Below, in pieces: positions 42,691-52,721 of a stretch of 64,000 nucleotides of DNA. Source of the stretch: Dyadobacter fanqingshengii (GTDB lineage Bacteria; Bacteroidota; Bacteroidia; Cytophagales; Spirosomataceae); assembly GCF_023822005.2 (NCBI RefSeq), contig NZ_CP098806.1:248001-312000 (forward strand), in the 5' to 3' direction. A model generated the notes under the pieces. The model saw only the letters and a program-made list of their open reading frames with translations, was not told the DNA's origin and did no database searches. The stretch's first letter is position 1; each line of letters opens with the position of its first letter. A program made the position numbers and the translations under genes.

Positions 42691-45015
42691 ATGACCAAAA
42701 GTAAATTTTTTTCAACATTCCTGATAATAATCCTGCTCTCGCTGCAAATTGCAGCACAAGATACCACACAAAAAAACACGCGTGCCATTGTAATCCCCGA
42801 CACATTGCTTTTCAGAATTGAGAAGGCACAGGCGGTGATCACGCAGATCAATGCGGCTAATAAGAAAGGCTACGACAGCGATGTAATCCAGAAAGAACTG
42901 GTGGGTGTAAAGCGCAATGTGGATCAGATCCAGGCAGCGGTGAGTGTCGAAAATGCAATTCCAGGCAATAAAGATTTGCAAAATTACAAGCTGATGCTGA
43001 CCGATGTGCAGCAACGGACAGACCAATGGCGAAAAACGCTCGGCAAGCATAATTCTGAACTCCAATTTCTTTCCGAACAAGTCATTGCATTCAGCCGCGA
43101 TTCTCTTTTGGCAATTAACGCGGGCGACTCTTCACAAAAACAGCTCTATTCAAGTCAAATCAGTGATTTGAAGCAAAGATTACAACAAGCCGGGCAGACG
43201 ACGACGACCAATCTTGACACGGTCAGTAACTTGCTGGCGGAAGTGTCGGAAGTTTATTTCCGTGCAAATGACCTGGAAACAACCATTAATGATTACATCA
43301 AAGAATCCGGGCGAAACCTGTTAGGTAAGGAATCCAGCTATATCTGGAAAGCTTCGGAAAGCAACGGCAATGCCAGGCTCAATGACATCATTAAGGTTTC
43401 CTATACCGGGCAAAACAAAATTCTGCGCTACTTTTTTCAATCCACATGGGATAATCGCGTGTTGCTTTTGCTGCTCTCCGCAGGATTTTTTGTGTGGATT
43501 TTTGTGAATTTCAGACTGGCAAAAGGCGCTGCGATCAGTAAAGATATCGGTCCGCTGGAATTTAAATACATTAATCCGAGGCCGATACTGGCCACTTTCA
43601 TCTTCCTGTTCAACATTACGCCATTATTCGAGCCAAGATCGCCTTCCATTTATATTGAGCTTAATCAGTTTTTGCTGCTGGTTACCATGACGATTTTTTT
43701 CATGAAAAGACTTCCGGGAAAACAGCTGCTATGGTGGTTTTCCGTGCTGACATTGTATGTTCTCACCATTATCAGCAATATCCTGGTAAGCGAGTCTTTG
43801 CTTTCACGGCTTTCATTGATTGCCCTTAACCTGGGTTCAATCGCGTTCGGCGTATGGTTTTTCCGAAAGTTGCGCGAGGTCAAGATGGAAGAAAAATTCA
43901 TCAAACCTGTTGTCATCATCTATATCATTCTGAACGTTCTGGCTGTTGTCCTGAACACGTTGGGCCGTATTTCGCTAGCTAAATCCTTCAACGTAACAGC
44001 CATCAGCGGGCTCATTCAGGTACTTAGCCTGGGCATTTTTGTGCATGTTGTGTTGGAAGCATTCGAGCTGCATACGAAGGTTAGCATTGCTTCAAAACGA
44101 CTGTTTTCACGCATTAATATTGAGAAAAGCCGCGTATCGTTCAAAAAGTTAATATCCTTTTTATCGGTGCTTTTGTGGTTGCTGGTGTTCTGCATTAACC
44201 TTAATATTGTTGATCCGATCTTCGGTTTTCTGCTGCAAGTCCTCGAAAAACCACGCACTTTCGGGTCAATAACATTTACATTGGGGAATGTGCTGTTTTT
44301 TTCTGTGATCATCTGGCTGGCGAACAATCTGCAAAGGCACGTCGGACTGTTATTTTCAGGGCCAGATGTAAATTTCACGACCGAGACGGTGCATAAGGGT
44401 TCAAAACTCGCGCTTGTCAGGCTGATTATCATTGTATTAGGATTTCTTTTTGCCGTAACTGCATCAGGTGTTCCCCTGGATAAGATTTCAGTTTTGCTCG
44501 GGGCGCTCGGGGTTGGGATCGGACTTGGTATGCAGAACATTGTCAACAATTTCGTATCTGGAATTATTTTGATATTTGAAAAACCATTCACAATCGGAGA
44601 TTACATCGAACTGGCCGACAAAAAAGGGAAGGTGCTCGACATCGGAATCCGGTCCAGCCGAATGCTCACGCCGCAGGGATCAAAGGTAATTATCCCCAAT
44701 GGCGATTTACTTTCGGGCAGGCTGGTTAACTACACAACCAATAACGCCCGCTTGAAAAGCGAAGTAACGTTCAAGATAAGTTCGGAGGCTGACTTGGAAC
44801 AGGTCAAAAAGATCATTAACGAAATCGTTGACAAAGCGGAGGGCGTTGTTAAAAAAGCGCCCAGACAGGTTCTTTTCAACGCCATAACAGGAGACAGTAT
44901 TGAGCTTAAAGTCATGGTGTGGCTCAACAGCGTCTATTCAGAAACAACATTCAAAAGCTACGTCCTCGAACAAATACTGGTTCGTTTCAAAGCCAGCGAG
45001 ATCAAAGTTATGTAA
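42691..45015 (+). CDS. MscS-family mechanosensitive channel (large, with exported N-terminal domain)
   Basis: A 774-residue channel. A signal peptide (1-22, ending IAAQD) is followed by a periplasmic coiled-coil domain (about 25-235), then about ten membrane segments (250-600). The pore helix and beta domain carry the MscS signature VLLGALGVGIGLGMQNIVNNFVSGIILIFEKPFTIGDYIEL (about 600-650), followed by the RSSRMLTPQGSKVIIPNGDLL beta segment and a cytoplasmic cage. This is the layout of long MscK/YbdG-like channels. It would release solutes on hypo-osmotic shock. Confidence 0.92.
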   Translation: MTKSKFFSTFLIIILLSLQIAAQDTTQKNTRAIVIPDTLLFRIEKAQAVITQINAANKKGYDSDVIQKELVGVKRNVDQIQAAVSVENAIPGNKDLQNYKLMLTDVQQRTDQWRKTLGKHNSELQFLSEQVIAFSRDSLLAINAGDSSQKQLYSSQISDLKQRLQQAGQTTTTNLDTVSNLLAEVSEVYFRANDLETTINDYIKESGRNLLGKESSYIWKASESNGNARLNDIIKVSYTGQNKILRYFFQSTWDNRVLLLLLSAGFFVWIFVNFRLAKGAAISKDIGPLEFKYINPRPILATFIFLFNITPLFEPRSPSIYIELNQFLLLVTMTIFFMKRLPGKQLLWWFSVLTLYVLTIISNILVSESLLSRLSLIALNLGSIAFGVWFFRKLREVKMEEKFIKPVVIIYIILNVLAVVLNTLGRISLAKSFNVTAISGLIQVLSLGIFVHVVLEAFELHTKVSIASKRLFSRINIEKSRVSFKKLISFLSVLLWLLVFCINLNIVDPIFGFLLQVLEKPRTFGSITFTLGNVLFFSVIIWLANNLQRHVGLLFSGPDVNFTTETVHKGSKLALVRLIIIVLGFLFAVTASGVPLDKISVLLGALGVGIGLGMQNIVNNFVSGIILIFEKPFTIGDYIELADKKGKVLDIGIRSSRMLTPQGSKVIIPNGDLLSGRLVNYTTNNARLKSEVTFKISSEADLEQVKKIINEIVDKAEGVVKKAPRQVLFNAITGDSIELKVMVWLNSVYSETTFKSYVLEQILVRFKASEIKVM

Positions 45016-45485
45016 CTCCATAGTGAGAATTGAAAGCATTCTGAACGGCTTTTTAGGCCTAATAGACATATTTGATTAAAATATATAAAAATTTTGCCTT
45101 AAAAATTTTTTGTTTAATCGATTAAACCTACATTTGGGAGCACTAATAATCTTTATAAAAGAATTTTTATAAAAATACTCATAAAAACGTATCATTGTTT
45201 TCGAGTTACTGTGTTCCCATTTTCAGATCGTACCAAATTCAATCCTGCAAAAGCGTTAGTTGTTTAACCATTAACCAAATCCTTAAAGCCGATTAACTAA
45301 TATCATTTGCTTAATCGATTAAACTGATGCCGGTGGCGCTGTTGCCCTGGTTTGTGTCCAAATTATTTCTTATCACGACGGGTTGGCTGACATTCTCTCA
45401 GGCAAACACGGAAAAGCTGTGTGCGTATATGGCATATGGTTAGCGGAGTTCATCTGTTTATTATTCACATTCTTATAATGCGAAG
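45016..45485 (+). promoter_or_regulatory. Control region of the sugar-acid locus, with two LacI operators
   Basis: A 470-bp gap. The perfect 16-base palindrome GTTTAATCGATTAAAC lies at 45112-45127, between a TTG (45110-45112) and TACATTTG (45129-45136, TAnnTTTG), so a bound repressor would sit on the promoter. A second copy, GCTTAATCGATTAAAC, lies at 45309-45324 within the predicted leader of about 340 bases. The core TTAATCGATTAA is of LacI type (central CG). A third core lies at 52638-52649 after lacI. The rest of the gap shows no gene. Confidence 0.78.
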
Positions 45486-48400
45486 ATGAAAAAAACATTT
45501 ACAGTCACATGGCTGCTAACCTTGCTCAGCGTCATTGCATGGGCACAAAACAGCCAAATTACCGGAACTGTCACCGGGCAGGAAAATGAGCCGCTCCCCG
45601 GAGTGAATGTGCTCGTAAGCGGCACGCAGCAGGGAACCGTTACCAATTCGGATGGGAAATTTACCCTCGAAGCACCTGCCAGTTCGAGCCTTGTATTTTC
45701 TTATATTGGTTACGTGGGCCAAACCGTCAAAGTCGATTCAAGGTCGGTGATCGATGTCCAGCTGACTTTGGAATCCAAGAACCTGAATGAGGTTGTAGTA
45801 ACGGCGCTGGGAATTAAAAGAGAGGCTAAAACGCTTGGTTATGCCACCGCCACTGTGAATGCAGACCAGATCTCAACCAACCGTACACCCAATGTGGTTA
45901 GCTCACTGCAAGGGAAAATGGCAGGAGTTAATATCTCGTCCTTATCCACCGGTCCCGGTGGAACGGCCAAGATCCGTATTCGCGGTCAGTCCTCATTCAG
46001 TGGTCAAAACAGCCCTTTAATTGTCGTTAACGGCGTTCCTATTGATAATTCCAATTATGCAGGAGGCGGAGATTTCGGGCCCAGGTCCATGAATGCGTCC
46101 GATGGCGGCGATGGCCTTTCAAGCATTAATCCCGATGACATTGAATCCATGACGGTGCTGAAAGGAGCCACGGCAGCCGCATTATACGGCTCGCGTGCGA
46201 AGGACGGCGTGGTAATGATCACGACCAAAAATCGGGGCACAGGAAAAGGCATCGGACTGGAATATAACATTAACCTCACAACCGATCAGCCGCTGGATTT
46301 TACTGATTTTCAGTATGAATACGGGCAGGGCGAAGGTGGCAAACGGCCTACTTCCGCCGACCCGACCTCCGGGGTATGGAGTTTTGGAGAAAAATTCGAG
46401 CCCGGCATGACACAGATCCTTTTTGATAACGAGACCTGGCCTTACGAACCTGTTTTTGACCGTATTAAGAAGTTTTACCGCACCGGGACAAACATGACCA
46501 ACACCGTAACGGTTTCGAATAATGGTGCCAATGGCGGTTTCAGTTTATCACTTGCCAATTCGGATAACCGCGGGATCATGCAGAATAACAAGTTCAACAA
46601 GAAAATCGTCAATCTCGGATTTACTCAAAATATCTCGAAAAAGTTGACTGTTTTTGGTAACATTAATTACTCAAAAGAAAAGAACACGAATCCGCCGCAA
46701 ATTGATACACAGGACTTTGCGGTGTCAACGGTGATTATGACGCTGGCAAATTCGATGCCGTTTGAAGCGCTGGAACAGAACCAGACCAAGCCCAATGGCG
46801 ACGAGTTTGTGTTTTCACGGTTTTTGGTGCGGAACAATCCATACTATTCCATGAGCAAGCACTTTGAAACCATTTCGCGCGACAGGCTTTTTGGTAATAT
46901 TGCAATGAAATACCAGTTTGCCAAATGGCTGTATCTGCAAGGACGCATTGCGCAGGATTTCTACGTGCGTAATCAGGAATACAACATTCCAAATGGTTAT
47001 GCACCCATCGCAAAAGCGCCTGTGGGCTATGTAAATGGACAATTCACACAAGATATCCGCCGTAACACCGAACGTAATTTCGACTTTATTTTGGGCGGTA
47101 ATCACAATTTCGGGGATATTGGTCTGGATGTAACCCTGGGTGGTAATCAGCGTTATGCGCGGATGGATTACAACAGCGTCACAGTCCAGGATTTCATTCA
47201 GCCGGGACTTTACACCGTAATGAATGGCCGGGTGAAAAATCCGCTTTACGGCTTATCTGAAAAGAAAATCAATTCGCTTTACGGAGCCGCAACGATTTCT
47301 TACAAAGAATTTTTATACCTGAACGTCACGGCCAGAAACGACTGGTTTTCAACGTTAGCGCCGCAGAACCGCAGCATTCTATATCCTTCTGTAACAGGAA
47401 GTTTCATCTTCTCGCAGGCATTTGCTAATCTTCCTTCGTGGATCACATTCGGGAAGTTGAGAGCAGCCTATGCCCAGGTAGGGTCGGATAATGTGAACCC
47501 GTATTCCAATGCATTGTATTATGCAGTTGACAACAACTCCTTCCCTAATCCGTCGGGACAGCTTGTGCCTGTGGGCGGAATTAACGCGTCAACAGTTCCC
47601 AACAAGAACCTCCGACCATTGCGGATTAAAGAAGCGGAGGCTGGCCTGGAAATGAAGCTGTTCAACAATCAGATCGGTTTTGATTTTACCTATTATCACA
47701 AAACAACTGACGATCAGATTCTTGCAGCGCAAATATCGGATGCATCGTCTTACACGGCCCAGCTGATCAATGTCGGCCGCAGTATGAACAAAGGGATCGA
47801 GTTGCTGCTGACAGGATCGCCTGTCAATACAAAGGATTTTCAATGGGACATCAGTTTCAATGTTTCCTATAACACTTCAAAAGTCCTCAAACTGGGTCTG
47901 GCTGAGAAAGATACGGTGATTACTGTGGGCGGAGGCGGCGGCCGGACGCTGAACATGGTTGTGGGCAAACCGCTGGGTCAGCTTTACACATTTATGTATC
48001 AGCGTGATGCGCAGGGCAGGCAGGTTTTTGATAAAAACAGCGGCATGCCGATCCGGAACAATACATTAAGAAATGTTGGCAACGCACTTCCCAAATATTT
48101 TGGCGGGATTACCAACACATTCACTTACAGAGGCATAATGCTCTCGACGCTGATCGACTTCAAACTGGGACATAAAATGATCTCAGGCCGAAATATCAAC
48201 TATCTGCGGCACGGATTGTCAAAACGAACACTTCCCGGACGTGCGGAAGGTTTTGTGATTGGCAATGGGGTAAATCCGGATGGTGAGATTAACCAGACCA
48301 AGGCGGCTGTCCAGCCGTTTTACGAGTCCGTTAACCCGCTGGGAGTCAATGAAGATTTTGTAAACAATGCAGGATTCTGGAAACTTCGTCAGATCACGCT

Positions 48401-48617
48401 CAGCTATGATCTTGGAAAACTTTTGCCAGAGAATTTCTTCGTGAAGGGCTTGCGGTTAAGCGCTGTGGCCAATAATGTTTTGATCATTAAGAAATGGACA
48501 GAAAACATGGATCCCGAAGAAGTGCTGAACTCCTCCGATAATGCAACCGGACTGGATTTCTGGCCAGGTCTGCCGCCTACAAGAAGCATAGGATTTAACC
48601 TGAATGTGAAATTCTGA
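45486..48617 (+). CDS. SusC/RagA TonB-linked outer-membrane transporter 2
   Basis: A 1043-residue outer-membrane importer. Signal peptide (1-20, ending IAWAQ), carboxypeptidase-regulatory-like domain (about 23-100, ITGTVTGQENEPLPGVNVLV, FSYIGYVGQTV), NEVVVTALGIKREAKTLGY TonB-box region, plug with IRGQSSFSGQNSPLIVVNGVP and MTVLKGATAAALYGSRAKDGVV, and a 22-strand barrel ending RSIGFNLNVKF. It is the first gene of the sugar-acid locus, downstream of the two LacI-type operators; susD follows after 36 bases. The substrate is probably a sugar acid or a glycan containing one, judging from the downstream dehydratases. Confidence 0.96.
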   Translation: MKKTFTVTWLLTLLSVIAWAQNSQITGTVTGQENEPLPGVNVLVSGTQQGTVTNSDGKFTLEAPASSSLVFSYIGYVGQTVKVDSRSVIDVQLTLESKNLNEVVVTALGIKREAKTLGYATATVNADQISTNRTPNVVSSLQGKMAGVNISSLSTGPGGTAKIRIRGQSSFSGQNSPLIVVNGVPIDNSNYAGGGDFGPRSMNASDGGDGLSSINPDDIESMTVLKGATAAALYGSRAKDGVVMITTKNRGTGKGIGLEYNINLTTDQPLDFTDFQYEYGQGEGGKRPTSADPTSGVWSFGEKFEPGMTQILFDNETWPYEPVFDRIKKFYRTGTNMTNTVTVSNNGANGGFSLSLANSDNRGIMQNNKFNKKIVNLGFTQNISKKLTVFGNINYSKEKNTNPPQIDTQDFAVSTVIMTLANSMPFEALEQNQTKPNGDEFVFSRFLVRNNPYYSMSKHFETISRDRLFGNIAMKYQFAKWLYLQGRIAQDFYVRNQEYNIPNGYAPIAKAPVGYVNGQFTQDIRRNTERNFDFILGGNHNFGDIGLDVTLGGNQRYARMDYNSVTVQDFIQPGLYTVMNGRVKNPLYGLSEKKINSLYGAATISYKEFLYLNVTARNDWFSTLAPQNRSILYPSVTGSFIFSQAFANLPSWITFGKLRAAYAQVGSDNVNPYSNALYYAVDNNSFPNPSGQLVPVGGINASTVPNKNLRPLRIKEAEAGLEMKLFNNQIGFDFTYYHKTTDDQILAAQISDASSYTAQLINVGRSMNKGIELLLTGSPVNTKDFQWDISFNVSYNTSKVLKLGLAEKDTVITVGGGGGRTLNMVVGKPLGQLYTFMYQRDAQGRQVFDKNSGMPIRNNTLRNVGNALPKYFGGITNTFTYRGIMLSTLIDFKLGHKMISGRNINYLRHGLSKRTLPGRAEGFVIGNGVNPDGEINQTKAAVQPFYESVNPLGVNEDFVNNAGFWKLRQITLSYDLGKLLPENFFVKGLRLSAVANNVLIIKKWTENMDPEEVLNSSDNATGLDFWPGLPPTRSIGFNLNVKF

Positions 48618-48653
48618 AAATGCGGGAAATCAAACTTTTCAAACAGCATTAAA

Positions 48654-50195
48654 ATGAAAGCTATATCAAAATATTTACTGGCCGCAGTGTTATCGCTTTG
48701 TCTGATAACGGGTTGTGATGAAGGCTTCGACGACATTAACACCAATAAAGTGGACCCGACTTCGCTGGCCCCATCGCTGATTTTAAATAAAGCCATTATC
48801 AGCACCACTTACCTGGACGGCGTTTCCACGCTGGGCATGCTCACCTACAATTTCGGCATTGTGCAGCAGATCATAACGCCTTATGGAAGTTCGCTGTCGG
48901 GAGGGAATTATAATCAGTTCAATAATGCGAATACGCCGCTTGTTTGGGTCAATTTCTATCGGAATGTGATCAAGCAGGTTGTGGCCGTAACCGACCAGAC
49001 AAAGGACGATCCCATGCAAGCGAACATTTATCATGCAGCGCGGATCTGGAAAGCATACGCATTCATGATCCTGACCGACACCTATGGCGATATTCCTTAT
49101 TTCGAAGCCGGACAGGGCTACATTAGCGAGGTGATCAGGCCAAAGTATGATCCGCAGGAGGCTATTTACAAGGATATTTTAAAGGAGTTGGACGAAGCCT
49201 CAGGAGCCCTGGATGCCGCTCAGCCAGCGGTGACTACCGATATTTTGTACGGAGGAAACGTTGCCAAATGGAAAAAACTGGGTTATTCACTCATGTTGCG
49301 CGCCGCCATGCGACTGACGAAAGTGGACCAGAATACGGCTAAAACATATGTTACCAAGGCCGTAGCAGGCGGATTATTTGAAAGTAATGCGGATAATTCC
49401 ATCATCCGTCACACGGCTATTTACAATAATTACATTGCCAATCACCTGGCCGCAAGGGAAAAAACAAACTTTTATCTTGCCGCGCCTTTTGTCAATTATC
49501 TCAAAGAAAACAATGACCCGCGGCTGGCTGTCATGGCGGTGCGCTACGTAGGCGCGAAAGGAGGCCCGGAGCAGGTTGCAGCCCGCGCATCATCGGACCC
49601 GAAATTGCAGATCGGCATGCCGATGGGCTATAATGATGTGACTATCAACACAGTTTTAGCACAAAATGGTGTGGCAAGTCTCTGGGATTTCACACAGGTC
49701 AATTTAACAACAGTGTTAAAACTTGACGCGCCCGAGTTTCACATTACATATGCACAAAACCAGCTTTTACTGGCTGAGGCGGCTGTTCGTGGCTGGGTAA
49801 GCGGCACAGCGGCGACTTATTTTGCCAATGGCGTAAGAGCACATCTGGAACAAATGGCGCTTTATGATCCCAGCGCTGCCATTAAGGAAGATGTAATCCA
49901 GGCTTATCTGAAAGCCCACCCGCTGGATGCTTCCAAAGCGCTTGATCAGATCAATACACAATATTGGGTAGCCTCCTTTTTGGACGGTAATGAGCTGTTT
50001 GCCAATTTCAGGAGGAGCGGCTTTCCTGCTTTGAAGAAAAATCCTTATCCGGGCTCGGAAATCAAAGAGGATTTCATCAGACGCATGCCGTATCCCGACA
50101 GCGAAATTATCGTAAACCTGCAAAACGTGAACGACGCCAATACCCGCCAAGGGCCTAACGACCTCAATACACGCGTTTGGTGGGATAAGAAGTAA
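48654..50195 (+). CDS. SusD-like lipoprotein 2 (SusD-like_2 type)
   Basis: A 513-residue surface lipoprotein (lipobox LITGCDEG, Cys21) that partners transporter 2. The mature start FDDINTNKVDPTSLAPSLILN and the ARIWKAYAFMILTDTYGDIPY segment are typical of the SusD-like_2 branch, which is more distant from the canonical SusD; the C terminus FRRSGFPALKKNPYPGSEI..RRMPYPDSEI fits too. It is 33 bases before the first dehydratase gene, in the same direction. Confidence 0.93.
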   Translation: MKAISKYLLAAVLSLCLITGCDEGFDDINTNKVDPTSLAPSLILNKAIISTTYLDGVSTLGMLTYNFGIVQQIITPYGSSLSGGNYNQFNNANTPLVWVNFYRNVIKQVVAVTDQTKDDPMQANIYHAARIWKAYAFMILTDTYGDIPYFEAGQGYISEVIRPKYDPQEAIYKDILKELDEASGALDAAQPAVTTDILYGGNVAKWKKLGYSLMLRAAMRLTKVDQNTAKTYVTKAVAGGLFESNADNSIIRHTAIYNNYIANHLAAREKTNFYLAAPFVNYLKENNDPRLAVMAVRYVGAKGGPEQVAARASSDPKLQIGMPMGYNDVTINTVLAQNGVASLWDFTQVNLTTVLKLDAPEFHITYAQNQLLLAEAAVRGWVSGTAATYFANGVRAHLEQMALYDPSAAIKEDVIQAYLKAHPLDASKALDQINTQYWVASFLDGNELFANFRRSGFPALKKNPYPGSEIKEDFIRRMPYPDSEIIVNLQNVNDANTRQGPNDLNTRVWWDKK

Positions 50196-50228
50196 AACCT
50201 TTAACATTTTCATTTTATCCAAAAACAT

Positions 50229-51584
50229 ATGGATCATAGTAATATGAATCGTCGTGAAACGATGAAAGCATTGGGCCTGACCGGGTCGGCAGGAATATTG
50301 GGCTTGTTTGGCGGAACTGCCAATGCGAAAGCACGGGAAGAAAGGGAAACCCCTCATTATGCCAAGGCCATGAAACCGGTCACGATCAAAAGTGTGCGGG
50401 CCATTGCCACAGCGCCTCAGGGCTCCAACCTGATCGTAGTAAAAGTTGAAACTTCCGAGCCCGGATTATATGGCCTGGGCTGCGCCACTTTCACGCAGCG
50501 TGCCGCCGTGGTACTGGTTGCGATCAACACTTATCTCAATGAGTTCTGTGCGGGAAAAGATGTTGATAACATTGAAGATATGTGGCATGGCGCATATGTA
50601 AGTTCTTATTGGAGAAATGGCCCCGTGCTCAACAATGCATTGAGCGGCCTGGACCAGGCGCTTTGGGATATCAAAGGAAAACGTGCGGGAATGCCTCTTT
50701 ATCAGCTCCTAGGCGGGAAAGTCCGGTTTGCAGTCCCCTGTTATACGCATGCCAATGGCAACACGCCCGAAGCAACGGTGGAGAGTGTGAAAAGCATTCA
50801 GGAGCGCGGTTTCAAGTACATTCGCATTCAGCAGGGCGGTTACGGAGCGGTAGGCAGCACAGCCGAGCAGCCGGATTTCAAAAAGGAAAACTTCGGCGGT
50901 CCGACAGACAGTTTTATGAATGAAAACAGTTATCTGAAAGCCATTCCAAAACTTTTTGAAGCAGTGAGAAAAAGCTGCGGAGAAGAAATAGAACTGCTTC
51001 ACGACATTCACGAGCGCGTGCAGCCCATGAATGCGATCAATATGATTAAGAAACTGGAAGAGTTTAACCCATTCTTTATAGAAGATCCGTTTTCGCCGGA
51101 AAACCAGAAATGGTTCAAGATCCTGCGTGAAAATACGACCGTTCCAATCGCGATGGGCGAGCTGTTCAATAATGTCAATGAATTTGTTGAACCAATGGTC
51201 AATCAATGGTTTGACTTCATCCGCATTCACGTTTCGCAGATCGGCGGGGTAACGCCAGCCATGAAAGTAGCGAGGTTGGGAGAGTGGTTTAATATCAAAA
51301 CAGCATGGCACGGACCGGGTGACGTTTCGCCCGTAGGCCACTCCGCGCACGCGCACATAGACCTGGCCGTGTGGAATTTCGGCATCCAGGAAGCAGTAAG
51401 TTTCAACGAAAAAACACAAGAAGTTTTTTCCGGCTGCCCGACGATGAAAAACGGCTACATGTCTGTCAATGAAGTCCCCGGCATAGGCGTGGATATCGAC
51501 GAAAAAGCCGCCGCCAAATATCCGATCACCACCAAATCCAACTGGCAAGTCCGGAAATTCGATGGAACATTGATTCGTCCCTAA
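50229..51584 (+). CDS. Tat-exported enolase-superfamily dehydratase, ManD/RspA type
   Basis: A 451-residue enzyme of the mannonate/gluconate dehydratase branch of the enolase superfamily. The metal ligands are Asp259 (LLHDIHER), Glu285 (FFIEDP) and Glu311 (AMGELFN); His261 in the same strand and His361 in AWHGPGDVSP are candidate acid/base residues, and the order of segments follows ManD (ENQxxF, IRxHxxxxGGVT, NFGIQE). Such enzymes dehydrate an aldonic acid to a 2-keto-3-deoxy acid. The first 32 residues, NRRETMKALGLTGSAGILGLFGG..ANA, form a twin-arginine signal, which is unusual because characterised ManD enzymes are cytoplasmic. Exact sugar acid unknown. It overlaps the lacI start by one base. 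Confidence 0.88.
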   Translation: MDHSNMNRRETMKALGLTGSAGILGLFGGTANAKAREERETPHYAKAMKPVTIKSVRAIATAPQGSNLIVVKVETSEPGLYGLGCATFTQRAAVVLVAINTYLNEFCAGKDVDNIEDMWHGAYVSSYWRNGPVLNNALSGLDQALWDIKGKRAGMPLYQLLGGKVRFAVPCYTHANGNTPEATVESVKSIQERGFKYIRIQQGGYGAVGSTAEQPDFKKENFGGPTDSFMNENSYLKAIPKLFEAVRKSCGEEIELLHDIHERVQPMNAINMIKKLEEFNPFFIEDPFSPENQKWFKILRENTTVPIAMGELFNNVNEFVEPMVNQWFDFIRIHVSQIGGVTPAMKVARLGEWFNIKTAWHGPGDVSPVGHSAHAHIDLAVWNFGIQEAVSFNEKTQEVFSGCPTMKNGYMSVNEVPGIGVDIDEKAAAKYPITTKSNWQVRKFDGTLIRP

Positions 51585-52621
51585 TGAAAAAAACATCCCT
51601 CAAAGACATAGCCCAAAAAGCAGGCGTATCAACCGCCCTGGTCTCCTATGTCCTGAACGGGAAGGAAAAGGAAACCAGGGTGGGAGAGGTGATCGCCAAA
51701 AAGGTAAGAGAGATCGCCAAAGAGCTCAATTACCAGCCCAATCACCTCGCCAAAAGCCTCAGAAGTGGCAAAACACATACGATAGGGCTCATTATAGCAG
51801 ACATTTCAAACCCGTTTTTTGCCAACATTGCCAGGGTCGTGGAGGACGAAGCCAAGCGAAACGGCTACACGGTGATTATTGGCAGTTGTGATGAGAATGC
51901 AGATAAATCCTGGGATTTGCTCAATGTGCTCATCAACAGGCAAGTGGATGGCTTTATCATTGTTTCCTGTGAAGGCTCCGAGAATCAGATCCGGTATTTG
52001 AAGGAAAGAAACCTGCCTTTCGTGCTGCTTGACAGGCATTTCCCGGACATTCAAACCGATTTTGTCGCGACGAACAATTACAAAGCTTCCTATGACGCGG
52101 GCATTCATTTGATCAAATCCGGCTATGAGCGGATCGGATTGATCGCTTACAAATCAGAAATGTATCACATGGTTGAGAGGATCAGGGGATATAAATACGC
52201 TTTGAGCGATAACAACATTGAATTCGAAAGCAACTGGCTGAAAGAGGTCCAGTTTGAAACCATGGAGCGCGACGTAAAAACCGCCATTGACGAACTCCTG
52301 GCTTCGAACCATAAAGTGGAAGCATTGATTTTTGCAACTTATGGCTTGGCGATCAACGGGTTAAAATATATCAATGAACTCCGGCTGAAAGTCCCGTCCG
52401 ATCTGGCCATTGTCAGTTTTGGTCAGGCCGAAGTTTTTGATCTGTACTATTGTCCGATTACTTACCTGCGTCAGCCACTGGAATTACTGGGCAAGACATC
52501 CGTTGAATATCTTTTGAAAAAACTAAAAAACCCAGACGAAGGGATGAAGCAAATGTTAATGGAAGCAAAGCTCATTGCCAGAGATTCATCCATGGCAAAA
52601 TCCGCCTGGCTGGCCGAATAA
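51584..52621 (+). CDS. LacI-family transcriptional repressor
   Basis: A 345-residue regulator: N-terminal LacI helix-turn-helix (4-24, LKDIAQKAGVSTALVSYVLNG) and hinge helix (YQPNHLAKSLRSGKTHTIGLI), then a periplasmic-binding-protein-like sensor domain (61-335; IADISNPFFANI, LLDRHFPDIQTDFVATNN). The ATG overlaps the stop of the upstream dehydratase (TAATG), and the next dehydratase follows 100 bases later, so the gene is embedded in the operon it probably controls. TTAATCGATTAA palindromes at 45112, 45309 and 52636 are the natural candidate sites. The inducer is probably a sugar acid or its 2-keto-3-deoxy product. Confidence 0.94.
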   Translation: MKKTSLKDIAQKAGVSTALVSYVLNGKEKETRVGEVIAKKVREIAKELNYQPNHLAKSLRSGKTHTIGLIIADISNPFFANIARVVEDEAKRNGYTVIIGSCDENADKSWDLLNVLINRQVDGFIIVSCEGSENQIRYLKERNLPFVLLDRHFPDIQTDFVATNNYKASYDAGIHLIKSGYERIGLIAYKSEMYHMVERIRGYKYALSDNNIEFESNWLKEVQFETMERDVKTAIDELLASNHKVEALIFATYGLAINGLKYINELRLKVPSDLAIVSFGQAEVFDLYYCPITYLRQPLELLGKTSVEYLLKKLKNPDEGMKQMLMEAKLIARDSSMAKSAWLAE

Positions 52622-52635
52622 TTTTTTGTCAAAAT

Positions 52636-52651
52636 GCTTAATCGATTAATG
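52636..52651 (+). promoter_or_regulatory. Third LacI-type operator, downstream of lacI
   Basis: GCTTAATCGATTAATG contains the same 12-base core TTAATCGATTAA (52638-52649) as the two sites before susC. It lies 70 bases upstream of the next gene (52722) and could control an internal promoter for the second half of the locus. Confidence 0.75.
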
Positions 52652-52721
52652 AACAACCGGTTGCAAAACGGCCCATAGGCCAAAAGTCATTAACCAGTAA
52701 AAACCTGAACCCAATTGTGAT

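Noticed and set aside
50229..51584. Naming the first dehydratase manD or rspA outright
   Set aside because: The metal ligands and segment order fit the subgroup, but members act on mannonate, gluconate or neither, and this one is exported; the substrate cannot be read from sequence.
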